Source: an uncultured Selenomonadales bacterium
GTDB taxonomy: Bacteria > Bacillota > Negativicutes > Selenomonadales > Selenomonadaceae
NCBI GenBank assembly: GCA_946183785.1
Contig: CAMHCS010000001.1
Span: forward strand, 80,451 to 144,450
DNA length: 64,000 bases
Direction of reading: 5' to 3'
The notes beneath the pieces were generated by a model. It worked only from the letters and a program-made list of their open reading frames with translations, ran no database searches and was not told where the DNA came from. Positions 35,604-46,300 of the stretch are shown one piece after another. The position numbers and the translations under genes were made by a program. Positions within the stretch are counted from its first letter, which is position 1. Each line of letters opens with the position of its first letter.

Positions 35604-36851
35604 ATGAGCGAGCAGAAACAGACGGTGGCCATCGTTTGCGGCGGCGGTCCGGCGCCCGGCATGAACGGCGTCATTTCCGCGGTAACGCTGGAGGCGCATC
35701 GGCAGGGGTGGGACGTCCTCGGCATGTACGAGGGCTTCTCGCATTTGGCGAAACGCGAGAAGAAATACATCAAGCTCACCGACGAGGACGTGAGCCGGAT
35801 TCATCTGCAGGGCGGCTGCGTGCTTCAGATGTCGCGGTACAACCCGACGAAGAAGGAAGAGGACCTGACGGCTGTCGTCGACACCCTTAAAGAGCTCGGC
35901 GTCACCTACCTTGTGACGATCGGCGGCGACGATACGGCGTTCAGCGCGATGACGGTGGCGGCGCACGCGACGAAGAACGGTCACCCGATCAAGGCCGTTC
36001 ACGTGCCGAAGACCATCGACAACGATCTGCCGCTCCCCGAGGGGATCCCGACCTTCGGCTTTGAGACGGCGCGTGCGCTCGGCGCGCTCGAGGCCGCGAA
36101 CCTGATGGAAGACGCGCGCACGGCGAACCAGCGCTGGTACTTTGTCGTGGCTATGGGCCGCACGGCCGGTCATCTCGCCCTCGGAATCGGCAAGGCGGCG
36201 GGCGCGCCGGTCACAGTCATTCCGGAGGAATTTTCGACGGACAAGATCCCGCTGCATCAGGTCGTCGATATTCTCGTCGGCTCGATCATCAAGCAGAAAA
36301 TGGCGGGCCGCAGCTACGGCGTTGCCGTCGTTGCCGAGGGCGTCATCGAGAAGATCGTGGAAGAGGACCTCAAGATGCTCGGCGACCTGGCCCTCGACGA
36401 GCACGGGCATATCCGCTACGCGGAGCTGGACTTCGGCGATATCCTGAAGCAGCAGGCGACTCGCGAACTCGAGCGCCTCGGCGTCAAGATGACGATCGTG
36501 GACAAGGAGATCGGCTACGAGCTGCGCTGCACCTCGCCGATTCCTTACGATATCGACTATACGCGTTCGCTGGGCTACGCGGCGGTGCATTTCCTCAAGG
36601 ACGGCAACACCGGCGCGATGATCACGATACAAAAAGACGGCGCTGTGCCGATGTACTTCGACGATATCAAGGATCCGGCGACGGGCAAGACTCGCGTGCG
36701 CCGTGTAAATATCGATTCGGCGGCTTACAAGATTTCCCGCGGCTTCATGATCCGTCTGGAAAAAGAGGACCTCGAGAAGGAAGAAGTGGCGAAGGAGTTC
36801 AAGCTGTCGACGGCAGAGCTCAAGAAGCGGTACAGATATTTGTTTGAATAG
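35604..36851 (+). CDS. pfp: 6-phosphofructokinase, probable pyrophosphate-dependent type
   Basis: 415 residues. The active site has TIGGDDTAFS (about 108) and PKTIDNDLPL (about 136). The second Asp in GGDD and the Lys in PKTIDND are the residues that mark PPi-dependent enzymes; ATP enzymes have GGDG and PGTIDND. It would phosphorylate fructose-6-P reversibly with PPi in glycolysis. A GGGGGA ribosome site lies before the ATG, and TATAAT at 35545-35550 is a possible -10 box. A terminator follows. Confidence 0.88.
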   Translation: MSEQKQTVAIVCGGGPAPGMNGVISAVTLEAHRQGWDVLGMYEGFSHLAKREKKYIKLTDEDVSRIHLQGGCVLQMSRYNPTKKEEDLTAVVDTLKELGVTYLVTIGGDDTAFSAMTVAAHATKNGHPIKAVHVPKTIDNDLPLPEGIPTFGFETARALGALEAANLMEDARTANQRWYFVVAMGRTAGHLALGIGKAAGAPVTVIPEEFSTDKIPLHQVVDILVGSIIKQKMAGRSYGVAVVAEGVIEKIVEEDLKMLGDLALDEHGHIRYAELDFGDILKQQATRELERLGVKMTIVDKEIGYELRCTSPIPYDIDYTRSLGYAAVHFLKDGNTGAMITIQKDGAVPMYFDDIKDPATGKTRVRRVNIDSAAYKISRGFMIRLEKEDLEKEEVAKEFKLSTAELKKRYRYLFE

Positions 36852-36879
36852 GGAATAACGGGATAGAAGGCTAAGAATC

Positions 36880-36914
36880 GCCCCTGAGCTTCCGATTGGA
36901 AGTTTAGGGGCTTT
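36880..36914 (+). terminator. Terminator after the phosphofructokinase gene
   Basis: GCCCCTGAGCTTCC and GGAAGTTTAGGGGC form a 14-bp stem with G-T wobbles, followed by TTT. The T-run is short, so efficiency is uncertain. Confidence 0.6.
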
Positions 36915-37219
36915 GCGGCGTTTGGGGGATGTTTCTGTAGCGCTTGCGATCAATGCGCACATTATGTCTTGTTCACTTGAAGCGTGCGTTTTTTTCAAAG
37001 GGGCTCTGCCCCTTTGCATCCCCGCAAGGGGCGTTCCCACCTTGACTCCCCCAACGCTCCGCTTCGCTTCGCTTTAGTGCACTGCGTTGTGAGGGGGTTG
37101 ATGCTTCGGCGGTTTTGGCTTCCGCGATTGCTTTTGCTCTTGGTTTGTTCTTGTGATCGCGTTGCGATAACCCTGACCCGCAAATTTGGTTAGACCAGGA
37201 CAGGTCGGTATGTGCCCTG
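36915..37219. other. Gene-free stretch with small hairpins
   Basis: No supported gene in about 300 bp. It holds two nested hairpins, AAAGGGGC-tct-GCCCCTTT (36997-37015) and CCCC-gcaa-GGGG (37020-37031), and a cluster of CGCTTCGCTTCGCTT. The look is of degraded intergenic repeat sequence. No promoter was recognised here. Confidence 0.5.
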
Positions 37220-37296
37220 GCGCTCTGAACGACAATTTAGCGCCCTGAACGACAAATTTTATGTCGTTCAGGGCGCTAAATTGTCGTTCAAGGCGC
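37220..37296. repeat. 77-bp nested palindrome before autotransporter 1
   Basis: Two direct copies of TGAACGACA and two inverted copies TGTCGTTCA are arranged as a long palindrome centred near 37258, with GCGCCCTGAACGACA inside each arm; two mismatches in the outermost part. It ends 6 bp before the -35 box of the autotransporter promoter. Confidence 0.8.
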
Positions 37297-37301
37297 TTCG
37301 C

Positions 37302-37329
37302 TTGACTTTTGAGTTATTCATCGTACAAT
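37302..37329 (+). promoter_or_regulatory. Promoter of autotransporter 1
   Basis: TTGACT (37302-37307), 16-nt spacer, TACAAT (37324-37329), 40 bp before the start codon. Confidence 0.65.
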
Positions 37330-37368
37330 AAAATAGAGTAAATAAGACTTCGGAAGGAAGTATGACCA

Positions 37369-40300
37369 ATGAAAACCCGAAATGATTCCCGTACGCAGAA
37401 AGCTGCAGGCAGGAAAGCGCAAACCGCTCTCGCTCTCGCCGTATCGCTGTGGATGGCGAACGGCGCGTTTTGGGCGCCGGGCGTCGCGTCGGCGGAACAG
37501 GAAACGGAGGTCACGATTAAAAGCAAGGCGGACGCGGACAGCAAGGTCGCAGAGGGGAAATTGCGCAAAATAGAGAATGGGCCGGGGGCGGATAAAACTC
37601 TCTACTCCCTCAATAACGGTACCAAGATGATGAGGATTGAGAATTGTACAGGTGCCAGTTTCTACGCCGGGTACAGTGGTGAGGGCGGCGAGGCGTCCGG
37701 CTACACCCTTACAGTGGACAACGGCACGTTCTCCGATAAGGAATTGGCCGGCGGCTATTCGTATTCTAATTCGCCTTCTGGTACGGCCAATAATAACAAC
37801 GTCTATATCAATGGCGGCGAAGGAGGGGCCAGTGTTTACGGCGGCCGTGGGCAGGTGGACGCGTCGGGCAATACCGTGGCCATAACCCGCGGTACGGTTG
37901 GCGAAGTTACCGGCGGTTTTGCTTACTACGGCAACGCGGGCGGCGACAGCGCGGATGCCGGCAACAAGGTCACGATTTCCGGCGGCAATGTCAAAATGGT
38001 TTACGGCGGTGTGAGCCACGAAGGTAAGGCCACGGGCAACAGCGTCACCGTCAGCGGCGGTACTACAATCGGAAAGGGTGTTTTCGGAGACGGTGTTTAC
38101 GGAGGACGCGTCTATAGTACGATCAACGGTGCGGGCGACGCCGAAAAAAACATCGTGACCGTCAGCGGCGGCACGATCGACGGTTCTGTTTACGGCGGGA
38201 TTGTCTGCTCAAACACCGCTGAAGATACTTACGGCGCCACCGCCGCCACGAGCAATACCGTCACGATTTCCGAGACGGATACCGCTGTCCCCACAATAAT
38301 CAAAACGGAGATATACGGCGGCTTTTCGGCAAAAGGAGCGGCGAACGAGAACACCGTCACGATTTCCGGCGGCGCCATAGGGACAGGCGACACCAATAAT
38401 GTTTACGGCGGGTATGGCTATACAGGCACGTCGGAGAACAAGGTCACGATCAGCGGCGGCAAGATGAGCGGTCAGGTTTACGGCGGATACACAACAGGCG
38501 CGACGGGTGCGGCGAACAAGAACGTCCTGGAGATTTCCGGCGGCACGGTGAACAGGTCGGTCACCGGCGGGTATGTCGATAGTTTGGACGCCGCCGCCAC
38601 CGCCGCGGGCAATACCGTCACGATTGAGGGCGGTACGGTCAACGGCGACGTCAACGGCGGCTTTGCGAGCAGTGCCACGGACAACACCGTCACGATTTCC
38701 GGCGGCACAATCAAAAATTTGGTTTACGGCGGCAGGGGCAGTACCAAGGCCACGGACAATACCGTCACGATTTCCGGCGGCACGATAGACAGCAATGGCA
38801 TTTACGGCGGTTATTCCGATTTCGGCGCAGCCAATGACAACACCGTGGAGATTTCCGGCGGCACCTTTAAAAATAAACCCTATATTTACGGCGGCTCCAG
38901 TAATGAAGGCAAGGCCACAGGCAACACCGTCAAAATTTCCGTGGCAAACTTCGAGGCCGGCAGGATTTGCGTAGGCGACGGCGCCACGAGCACGGGCAAC
39001 ACGCTGGTGCTGGACGCCAAAGGCATAGACGTCGACAATAACGTCGGAGGCGTCCAGACCATCGCCCTGACGAAGAATGTAAAATTTGAAGACAACACGA
39101 CTGTACTGAAAGCGGGAAAATTCGCAATAGACAACAACGCGGCAACGACGCTGGACATTTCGGCGGCCAGCTTCGCCGGGGACGGCGCCATGACCCTTCT
39201 CGAAGTGACCTCGGGGAACGAGGATGACAACTTAGCCACGATGACCGTAGCCTATAAGGACGACAAGGGCCAGGCCCAAACCGGCACCCTGACCGTCGAT
39301 ACCCCCGTCCAAATCAAGGCGGGCATGGAAAACGATACCTATGCCCAAAACAACGTGACCCTGACCTACGACTCCGACGTGCAGCAGGTAGCGATGAAAG
39401 ACGCGGGGCAGAAGGTCGTATTTGAAAGCGGGATAAACGGCAGCGTCAAGGACGTCGCGATGGGTACTGTCCAGTGGCAGAAGGGCTCCACCGCCATGGA
39501 CGCCGCCGGGGCGGGCTTTACCCTGGACGGCAAGACCACGCTGACCGACAACCTCGCCATTGATTTCGCGGGCGCGGAAAAGGACGCCGCCGTCAATGAC
39601 ACCATGACCCTGCTGGCGGCGAATCAGGAGATGGCGACCCTTTCCAACGATTTCAGGAACTTCTCCAGGACCATCGAAAAGGAATACAGCGTCGATACGG
39701 CGGGCGTATCCATTGACGCGAAGGTGACGGCGACGGCCACAGCAAGCGGCAAGAGCCTGACTGCCGCCATAACGGCCAACCGTGCGACGAAACTCACCTT
39801 CGGCGATGTGAAATGGCTGACCGACGGCGCGCTGATCGACCACAAGACCGCGCTGACGAATATCTCCTTCGAGGGCGCGGACGTGGACACCACGAACATC
39901 TCCTTCACGAACGTCAGCAAGCTGGACGACGACGCGAAAATGACGCTGGTATCGTCCTTCGGCACGAGAGCTGGAAAGATCACGGGCTCGGACTTCACCC
40001 TCGGCACGCTGACCGGCAAGGGCCATGCGTATTGGGAGAACAACGACCTCCTGTATCTGGTCACCGAGGGCGCCGGCGGCGACACGCCGGGACCGACGCC
40101 GACGCCGGGAGAGGACATCAGCGGCCAGTCGAAGACCGTGGAGCCGGGAGAGACGGTTACGAAGGACGTGGCGGCCGCCAAGGCAACGGGCAGCAAAACG
40201 GCGACCTCGAACACGGCGACCGTTTCCAAAGGTGGCACCGTCGGCACGAAGGAGAAGCCCGCGAACGTGACGGGCGCCACCACGGAAAGCGGCGCCGCGA

Positions 40301-43125
40301 AAGAGAACGCGGCGAACATCACCGGCGGCACGGTGAACGGCGACGTGGCGGGCGCCACCACGGTAAGCGGCGACGCTGCGGGCAACACGGCCACGGTCAC
40401 GGACGGCGGCGTGATTGTCGGCTCCGATCCCGAGGAGAAGCCCGCGTTGGTCGGCGCGATAACGGAAAGCGGCAAGGCCGAGGGGAACAAAGCGAACGTC
40501 ACCGGCGGCACCGTCACGGGCAGCGTGGCAGGCGCTGTCTCCGGGACGGGCATCGTTTCCTCGAACACGGCAACCGTTTCCGGTAAAAGCGAGGTCACCG
40601 GTACCGTCGTGGGCGCGGCCGCGAAGACGGGAAAGCTGGCGGACGGCAACAGCGCGGAGGTTTCCGGCCGGAGCACCGTCACGGGCAACGTGGCGGGCGC
40701 GGAAGCGGCGAAGGGAGAGGTTTCCAACAACAGCGCGAGCATTTCCGAAAAGAGCTTCGTCAAGGGCGACGTGATCGGCGCGGTCACGAAAAGCGGCGTC
40801 GCGGTGGCGAATGCCGTGACCGTCACGGGCGACAGCCAGATAAAGAAAAACGATCCGGAAAGCGGCGAAGCGAAAGACAAAGAAGTGGCAGGCGGCGACG
40901 TGATCGGCGCGATGACGGAAAGCGGCACGGCCTCGCAGAACACGGTGACCGTCACGGAGAGCATCGTGGAGCGCGACGTCAGCGGCGCGAACTCCACATC
41001 GGGCGAGGTCAATACGAACACCGTTACGATTTCCGGCGGCGAGATCGGCGGCAGCGTCTTCGGCGGCCGCACCGAGGGAACGAAAGGGGCTGTCGGCAAC
41101 GGCATCGTGCTGGAGGACGCCGAGGTCAAGGGCGACGTCTACGGCGGCATGAGCGAGGGCGGCGCCGCCGACGGCAATACGGCAGAGATCTCCGGCGAAG
41201 AGACGGTGGTGAAAGGCAACGTCTTCGGCGCTTCGAGCAAGACCGCGTCGACGGGCAACAGCGTCACCATGAAAGACGGCACGGTGGGCGGCTATGTCTT
41301 CGGCGCCGTGAGCAAAGCCGCGACGAAGAACAACATCGTCACCATGACGGGCGGCACGGTGAATGGCCTCGTGGGTGGCGGCTGCGAAACGGCCACGGAG
41401 AACTATGTCTCCGTCGAGGACGGCTTCGTGGAACAATTCGCGGTGGGCGGCCTTGCGAGCAAGACGGCGACGGGCAACACCGTCACCATGACCGGCGGCA
41501 GAGTCTATAACGGCATCTACGGCGGCTACGGCGAAACCGGGGCGGCGAGCGGCAACAACGTCTACCTGGGCGGCGGAACGGTATCCGGCATCAGCCCCTC
41601 CGAAGCCGTGACCGTCGACGGCTTCACACTCAAGGAAGGCGGCGTCTACGGCGGCTACAGCGTGAGCGGCACGACGCAGCACAACTGCGTCATCCTTTAC
41701 GGCACGGCGGACGTCTCCACGGCAAACCTCTTTGGCGGAAACCGGGAAGCGACAGGCAACACGCTCCATCTCGGCTACGTCGCGGACGGCACGCCGATTC
41801 CCTGGAAAGGCGGCGAGAGCGGAGCGAAAGTCAATGGCATCTCGAATTTCGAGACCGTCAGCTTCGACGTGGTGCAGTGGAACCCCGACACTCCGGCCCT
41901 CATCGTCGGGGGAAGCACCTCCAATCTCTCCGGCACGGTCAGCGCGAAGAACGTCATCTTCACCGGCGTGGACAAGCTGGCGGCAAAGGACGCCATGACG
42001 CTGGTCAAGAACCTCCCGGCGACGGCGAAGGTCGAAGAAACCTCCGCCTTCACCATCGGCGCCATGATCGAGGGCACAGGTTCCCTTGCCGTCGACGGCA
42101 GCGACGTAAAATACACCGTTGAAAGCGTCGGCGCCAGCAAGCAGACTCACAACGCGGTCATGAGCGCCGAGGTCGGCATGGCGGCGCTGTCGGCAGGCAA
42201 CGACTTCATCGGAAACGCCACGGAAGGGCTTGCCCTTGCCTCGAACATCGGCGCCGACGGCGTATCGACCTACGCCCAGATGGGCGGCGGCACTATGCGT
42301 CAGGAAACGGGCAGCCATGTCGACACGCACACCTGGAACGCGATCCTCGCGTTGGGCCACCAGAACAAGAAAGAAAAGAGCACGACGGAGCGCGACGAAT
42401 CGCAAAGCGATTCGCTGCATACAACAGACTCTAAGTCGCTTCGCTCCCAAGAGTCTGTAATATACGGCGCGTTCTTCGAATACGGCAGCGGCAACTATAC
42501 GACATTCAACGACGCGGGCCAGCGCGGCGACGGCTCCATGCACTACACCGGCGGCGGCGTCCTCGCGAAATGGACGGCCAGCCACGGTTTCTACGTCGAA
42601 GGCAGCCTGCGGGCCGGCACGGTCCATGACGACGCGCGGAACGTGCTGCGCAATATCGCCACAGGCGTTCCGTACAGCTATGAGACAGACGCGAACTACT
42701 TCGGCGCGCACCTCGGCGTAGGAAAGGAAATCGCGCTGGCCAACGGCAATACGGTGGACGTCTACGGCAAGTACTTCTACAACCGTAAGAACGGCGTGTC
42801 TTTCAACGCGGGCGGGCAGTTCGACCTCGACGCGGTGACGAGCCAGATCCTGAGAGTAGGCGCGAGGTACACGGTGAAGCGGGATAAATGGAACTTCTAC
42901 GCAGGCGCGGCCTACGAGCACGAACTGGACGGCAAGGCCACAGGCACGGCGGGCGGCCTGGCGATCCGGGGCGCCGAAATCAGCGGCGCCAGCTTCCGCG
43001 GCGAGCTCGGCGCGACCATGAAGCCGGACAAGAACAGCCCCTGGAGCCTCGACCTGAATGTGGCCGGCTTCGCAGGAAAGAAGCAGGGCTTCACCGGAGG
43101 CGTCAGCGTGGCGTTCATGTTCTGA
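37369..43125 (+). CDS. Large type V autotransporter 1 with glycine-rich repeat passenger
   Basis: 1918 residues. A long basic N-terminus and hydrophobic stretch ending VASA (about residue 42) form an extended signal peptide. The passenger has two repeat regions: about 60-560 with units around NTVTISGGT and VYGGY, and about 915-1500 with NTATV-type units, split by a linker PGPTPTPGED (about 905). The C-terminal beta-barrel covers about 1640-1918 and ends VAFMF with the usual terminal Phe. It should be exported by Sec and display its passenger outside; adhesion is a guess. One barrel loop contains a palindromic DNA insert (42385-42460). The last part is 208 bp identical to autotransporter 2. 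A GGAAGGAAG ribosome site precedes the ATG. Confidence 0.9.
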   Translation: MKTRNDSRTQKAAGRKAQTALALAVSLWMANGAFWAPGVASAEQETEVTIKSKADADSKVAEGKLRKIENGPGADKTLYSLNNGTKMMRIENCTGASFYAGYSGEGGEASGYTLTVDNGTFSDKELAGGYSYSNSPSGTANNNNVYINGGEGGASVYGGRGQVDASGNTVAITRGTVGEVTGGFAYYGNAGGDSADAGNKVTISGGNVKMVYGGVSHEGKATGNSVTVSGGTTIGKGVFGDGVYGGRVYSTINGAGDAEKNIVTVSGGTIDGSVYGGIVCSNTAEDTYGATAATSNTVTISETDTAVPTIIKTEIYGGFSAKGAANENTVTISGGAIGTGDTNNVYGGYGYTGTSENKVTISGGKMSGQVYGGYTTGATGAANKNVLEISGGTVNRSVTGGYVDSLDAAATAAGNTVTIEGGTVNGDVNGGFASSATDNTVTISGGTIKNLVYGGRGSTKATDNTVTISGGTIDSNGIYGGYSDFGAANDNTVEISGGTFKNKPYIYGGSSNEGKATGNTVKISVANFEAGRICVGDGATSTGNTLVLDAKGIDVDNNVGGVQTIALTKNVKFEDNTTVLKAGKFAIDNNAATTLDISAASFAGDGAMTLLEVTSGNEDDNLATMTVAYKDDKGQAQTGTLTVDTPVQIKAGMENDTYAQNNVTLTYDSDVQQVAMKDAGQKVVFESGINGSVKDVAMGTVQWQKGSTAMDAAGAGFTLDGKTTLTDNLAIDFAGAEKDAAVNDTMTLLAANQEMATLSNDFRNFSRTIEKEYSVDTAGVSIDAKVTATATASGKSLTAAITANRATKLTFGDVKWLTDGALIDHKTALTNISFEGADVDTTNISFTNVSKLDDDAKMTLVSSFGTRAGKITGSDFTLGTLTGKGHAYWENNDLLYLVTEGAGGDTPGPTPTPGEDISGQSKTVEPGETVTKDVAAAKATGSKTATSNTATVSKGGTVGTKEKPANVTGATTESGAAKENAANITGGTVNGDVAGATTVSGDAAGNTATVTDGGVIVGSDPEEKPALVGAITESGKAEGNKANVTGGTVTGSVAGAVSGTGIVSSNTATVSGKSEVTGTVVGAAAKTGKLADGNSAEVSGRSTVTGNVAGAEAAKGEVSNNSASISEKSFVKGDVIGAVTKSGVAVANAVTVTGDSQIKKNDPESGEAKDKEVAGGDVIGAMTESGTASQNTVTVTESIVERDVSGANSTSGEVNTNTVTISGGEIGGSVFGGRTEGTKGAVGNGIVLEDAEVKGDVYGGMSEGGAADGNTAEISGEETVVKGNVFGASSKTASTGNSVTMKDGTVGGYVFGAVSKAATKNNIVTMTGGTVNGLVGGGCETATENYVSVEDGFVEQFAVGGLASKTATGNTVTMTGGRVYNGIYGGYGETGAASGNNVYLGGGTVSGISPSEAVTVDGFTLKEGGVYGGYSVSGTTQHNCVILYGTADVSTANLFGGNREATGNTLHLGYVADGTPIPWKGGESGAKVNGISNFETVSFDVVQWNPDTPALIVGGSTSNLSGTVSAKNVIFTGVDKLAAKDAMTLVKNLPATAKVEETSAFTIGAMIEGTGSLAVDGSDVKYTVESVGASKQTHNAVMSAEVGMAALSAGNDFIGNATEGLALASNIGADGVSTYAQMGGGTMRQETGSHVDTHTWNAILALGHQNKKEKSTTERDESQSDSLHTTDSKSLRSQESVIYGAFFEYGSGNYTTFNDAGQRGDGSMHYTGGGVLAKWTASHGFYVEGSLRAGTVHDDARNVLRNIATGVPYSYETDANYFGAHLGVGKEIALANGNTVDVYGKYFYNRKNGVSFNAGGQFDLDAVTSQILRVGARYTVKRDKWNFYAGAAYEHELDGKATGTAGGLAIRGAEISGASFRGELGATMKPDKNSPWSLDLNVAGFAGKKQGFTGGVSVAFMF
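42385..42460. repeat. In-frame palindromic insert inside the autotransporter 1 barrel
   Basis: Two hairpins in a row: CGAATCGC-aaa-GCGATTCG (42396-42414), and ACAGACTCT (42424-42432) paired with AGAGTCTGT (42450-42458). Together they encode about 25 residues (rich in Ser, Asp, Glu) that the paralogous autotransporter 2 lacks at the same place, just before YGAFFEYGSG. Confidence 0.75.
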
Positions 43126-43145
43126 CGGAAAAGCGAAGCGTATAT

Positions 43146-43317
43146 TAGCCTTCCACTTGAGGGGAAGGTGTCAGCGAAGCTGACGGATGAGGTGTTCTCG
43201 TAACCTAAAGGATGATGTAAGCGCTACGATACAGACACCTCACCCCCCGCCTTCGGCGGTCCCCGTCCGGGGAGTCCACTGGACTCCCGCGCAGAGTGCC
43301 CCCAAATGGGAAGGCTA
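43146..43317. mobile_element. ~172-bp inverted-repeat element between the autotransporters
   Basis: The ends are TAGCCTTCCACTTGAGGGG and CCCCCAAATGGGAAGGCTA, an imperfect terminal inverted repeat. Inner hairpins include TCAGC-gaa-GCTGA and CCGCC-ttc-GGCGG. It fills almost all the 218-bp gap and has no open reading frame. The sequence resembles intergenic repeats common in gut Firmicutes genomes, from memory only. It is unrelated in sequence to the 168-bp family. Confidence 0.65.
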
Positions 43318-43343
43318 TAATACCACGAAAGGAAGGTTACTCC

Positions 43344-46300
43344 ATGAAAACCCACAATGATTCCCGTACGCTGAAAGCTGCAAACAGGAAAAAAGCGCAG
43401 GCCGCCCTCGCGCTGGCCGTCTCGCTGTGGATGGCGGGCGGCGGGGTGGCATCGGCGCAGGAAATAGTCGTTGCCGAGGACTATAATGATAGCGTATACG
43501 GAAACACGGCGGACCCCAATGACAAAACCCAATGGCCCTATGTCGGTATCACTCCTTCCAATCCCAACAACAACAAAGTTACGGTAAATGCCGGAGTTAC
43601 GGTAACTGGGTTTATAAGCGGAAGCCTTCATAAGGACAATGACGTGACAGGCAACGAGGTCATTGTGAATGGCACGGTAATATCCAATGTCATTGGCGGG
43701 GAATCAGAAAGTGCGAACGCACAAAACAATATCGTCACTATCAATGGCAGCGTCGGAAATGATGTTTACGGGGGATATACGAGCACAGGTATTGCAAGCG
43801 GGAACAGGGTCACCATAAACGGCACGGTAAACCAAGATGTTTACGGCGGCCATAGCTGGAACGGCGCGGCGACAGAGAACTGCGTGATGATTTCCGGCGG
43901 CACGATCAACGGTGCGGTCAGGGGCGGGTCAGGCAAAACGGGCGCCAATGACAACACCGTGACGATTTCCGGCGGCACGATGAAAAGCTTGGTCATGGGC
44001 GGGTACATCGACGGTTCGGGCACCGCCACGGGCAACAAGGTCATAATGACAGGCGGCAGTGCGCAAGGCAAGGTTTTGGGCGCGAATTTGTGGGAAGGGA
44101 AATCGGCGACAAACAATCAGGTAACTGTCAGCGGAGGTACAATCAGCGGCGATGAGCTTGCCGGGGCATATTCTTCCGACACTTACCCACCGAGCAGCAC
44201 CTACTATGATGCTGCACACGACGTCTCGAACAATACCGTTACCGTCAAGGATTCAGCGAATATCCAAGCGGACATTGACGGCGCGGTGACCAACAACGGC
44301 AAGGCGGACAGCAATCATGTCATCATTGAGGACGGCACAGTCAACAAAGATGAAGGGTATGGACATATTTACGGCGGACGTTCCAATGGCGGAGGATACG
44401 CCACGAACAACACCGTGACGATTTCCGGCGGCACCGTCACAGCGAGAGTGATTGTTGGCGGCAGCGCTAAGGGAGGCAATGCCACCGGCAACACGGTCAC
44501 GGTGTCTTCAGACGTCACGGGCGCTGTGTACGGCGGCGATACAGCTGGCGGCACGGGCGACGCTACGGGAAATAAGGTCACGCTGAAAGGCGCGACCGCG
44601 AAGGTCACGGGCGATGTGTGCGGCGGCTATACAGTGGGCGGCACGAACGGCGTCACGGGCAATATCGTCACGCTGGACGGCGCGAAGGTCACGGGCGGTG
44701 TGTACGGCGGCTATGCAAAGGGCGGCAGTGGCGCCGTCACGGGCAATATCGTCACGCTGAACGGCGCGACGGTCACGGGCAATGTGTACGGCGGCGGAAC
44801 GGGAACAGGAGAGGAAAAAGGAACGGGCGACCTCGTCAAGGGCAACACGCTGAACCTGTTTAGCGCAAACTCGGCGAGCGGCGTCGTGGGAAACTTCGAG
44901 AAGATTGTGCTGCAAAACAGCCTTGACGTGAAGTATTACGACGGCACAGAAGAAAAAATCGCCACGTACAGCCTGACATGGCAGGACGGCGCGACCCTGC
45001 TCTCGGCGAAGAAGTTTGAGAACTACGGCACGCTGGACATATCCGGCGCGACGATGCTGAAGGACCGGACGACGCCCGGTTCCATGACGCTTCTCTCGTC
45101 AGATACGGAGGATAATTTTGCGAATCTGCCCCTGAAGTATTGGGACGGCAAGGCGACACTGACGGCGGCAAATCCCAGCGTCGAGGTCTTCCGCGCCGCA
45201 AAGTCTGATGCAGACAGCGGCGTAACCCTCGACTACAACACGCTCCACACTGTCGCCGTCAACGCGGCGGACAGCTACAAGACCGTCACATATAATGTCA
45301 GGAGCGACGCGAAAAAGCTGACCTTCGGCGACGTGGAGTGGAAGGACACGGGCGCGCTGATCGACCATAAGACGAAGTGGGCGGACGTCGACTTCAACGG
45401 CGCGGACGTGGACACGACGAAGATTTCCTTCACGAATCTCCAGACCCTCGATACGGACAGCAAGATGACCCTCGTCTCGGACTTCGGCACATCGGCGGGC
45501 ACGATCAACGGCTCGACCTTCACCGTCGGCAAAGGCACGGGCGAAGGCTATGCCTACTTCGAGAGCGGCAACCTCCGCTATCTGGTCACAAAGGGCGTCA
45601 CGGAACCTGAGCCGGAACCTGGGCCGGAACCGGAGCCGGAGCCGGAGCCCGGCCCGGCTCCGTCGGAAGAAATCATCGACGAAAAAGTTGAGGGCGATGT
45701 GGAGCCCGTCAAGGCAAAGGAAAACGAAACCGCGCAGCAGCAGGAGAAAATCGTTGAGAAAGACGGCTACGTGACGGGCAATGTCACGACGGCCTCCAGC
45801 AAAAACGGCAAATCCCAAGACAACATTGCGGCCGTCAACGGCGGCAAGGTAGGCGGCAGCGTCACCGGCGCGGAGGTCACCGGAAGCGGCGACGCCACGA
45901 CGAACCATGCGACCGTCACGGGCGGAAGCGTCGGCGGCAACGTCACCGGCGCGACCACGAAGGGCGGCGTCGCGGCCTCGAATACGGCGACTGTTTCCAA
46001 CGGCGGCACGGTTGGCGCCGCAGACAATCCCGCGAACCTGACGGGCGCAACCACGGAAAGCGGCGAGGCGAAGGAGAACGCGGCGAACGTCACCGGCGGC
46101 AAGGTCATCGGCGACGTGGCGGGCGCGGTGACGGGAAGCGGCGACGCTACAGGCAACACGGCCACGGTCACGGGCGGCGGCACGGTCACCGGTTCCAATC
46201 CAGAGGAAACGTTCGCGGTGGCCGGCGCGAGGACGGAAAGCGGCGCGGCTGAGGGGAACAAGGCCATGGTCGGGGAAAACAGCACGGTCATGGGCGCTGT

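Noticed and set aside
36995..37193. Small open frames of 62-69 codons on both strands before autotransporter 1
   Set aside because: They run over small hairpins and simple CGCTT repeats, lack ribosome sites and show no protein-like pattern.
39232..42921. A 1229-codon open frame opposite autotransporter 1
   Set aside because: Antisense shadow of the Gly/Thr-rich repeats; no start signal or recognisable domain.
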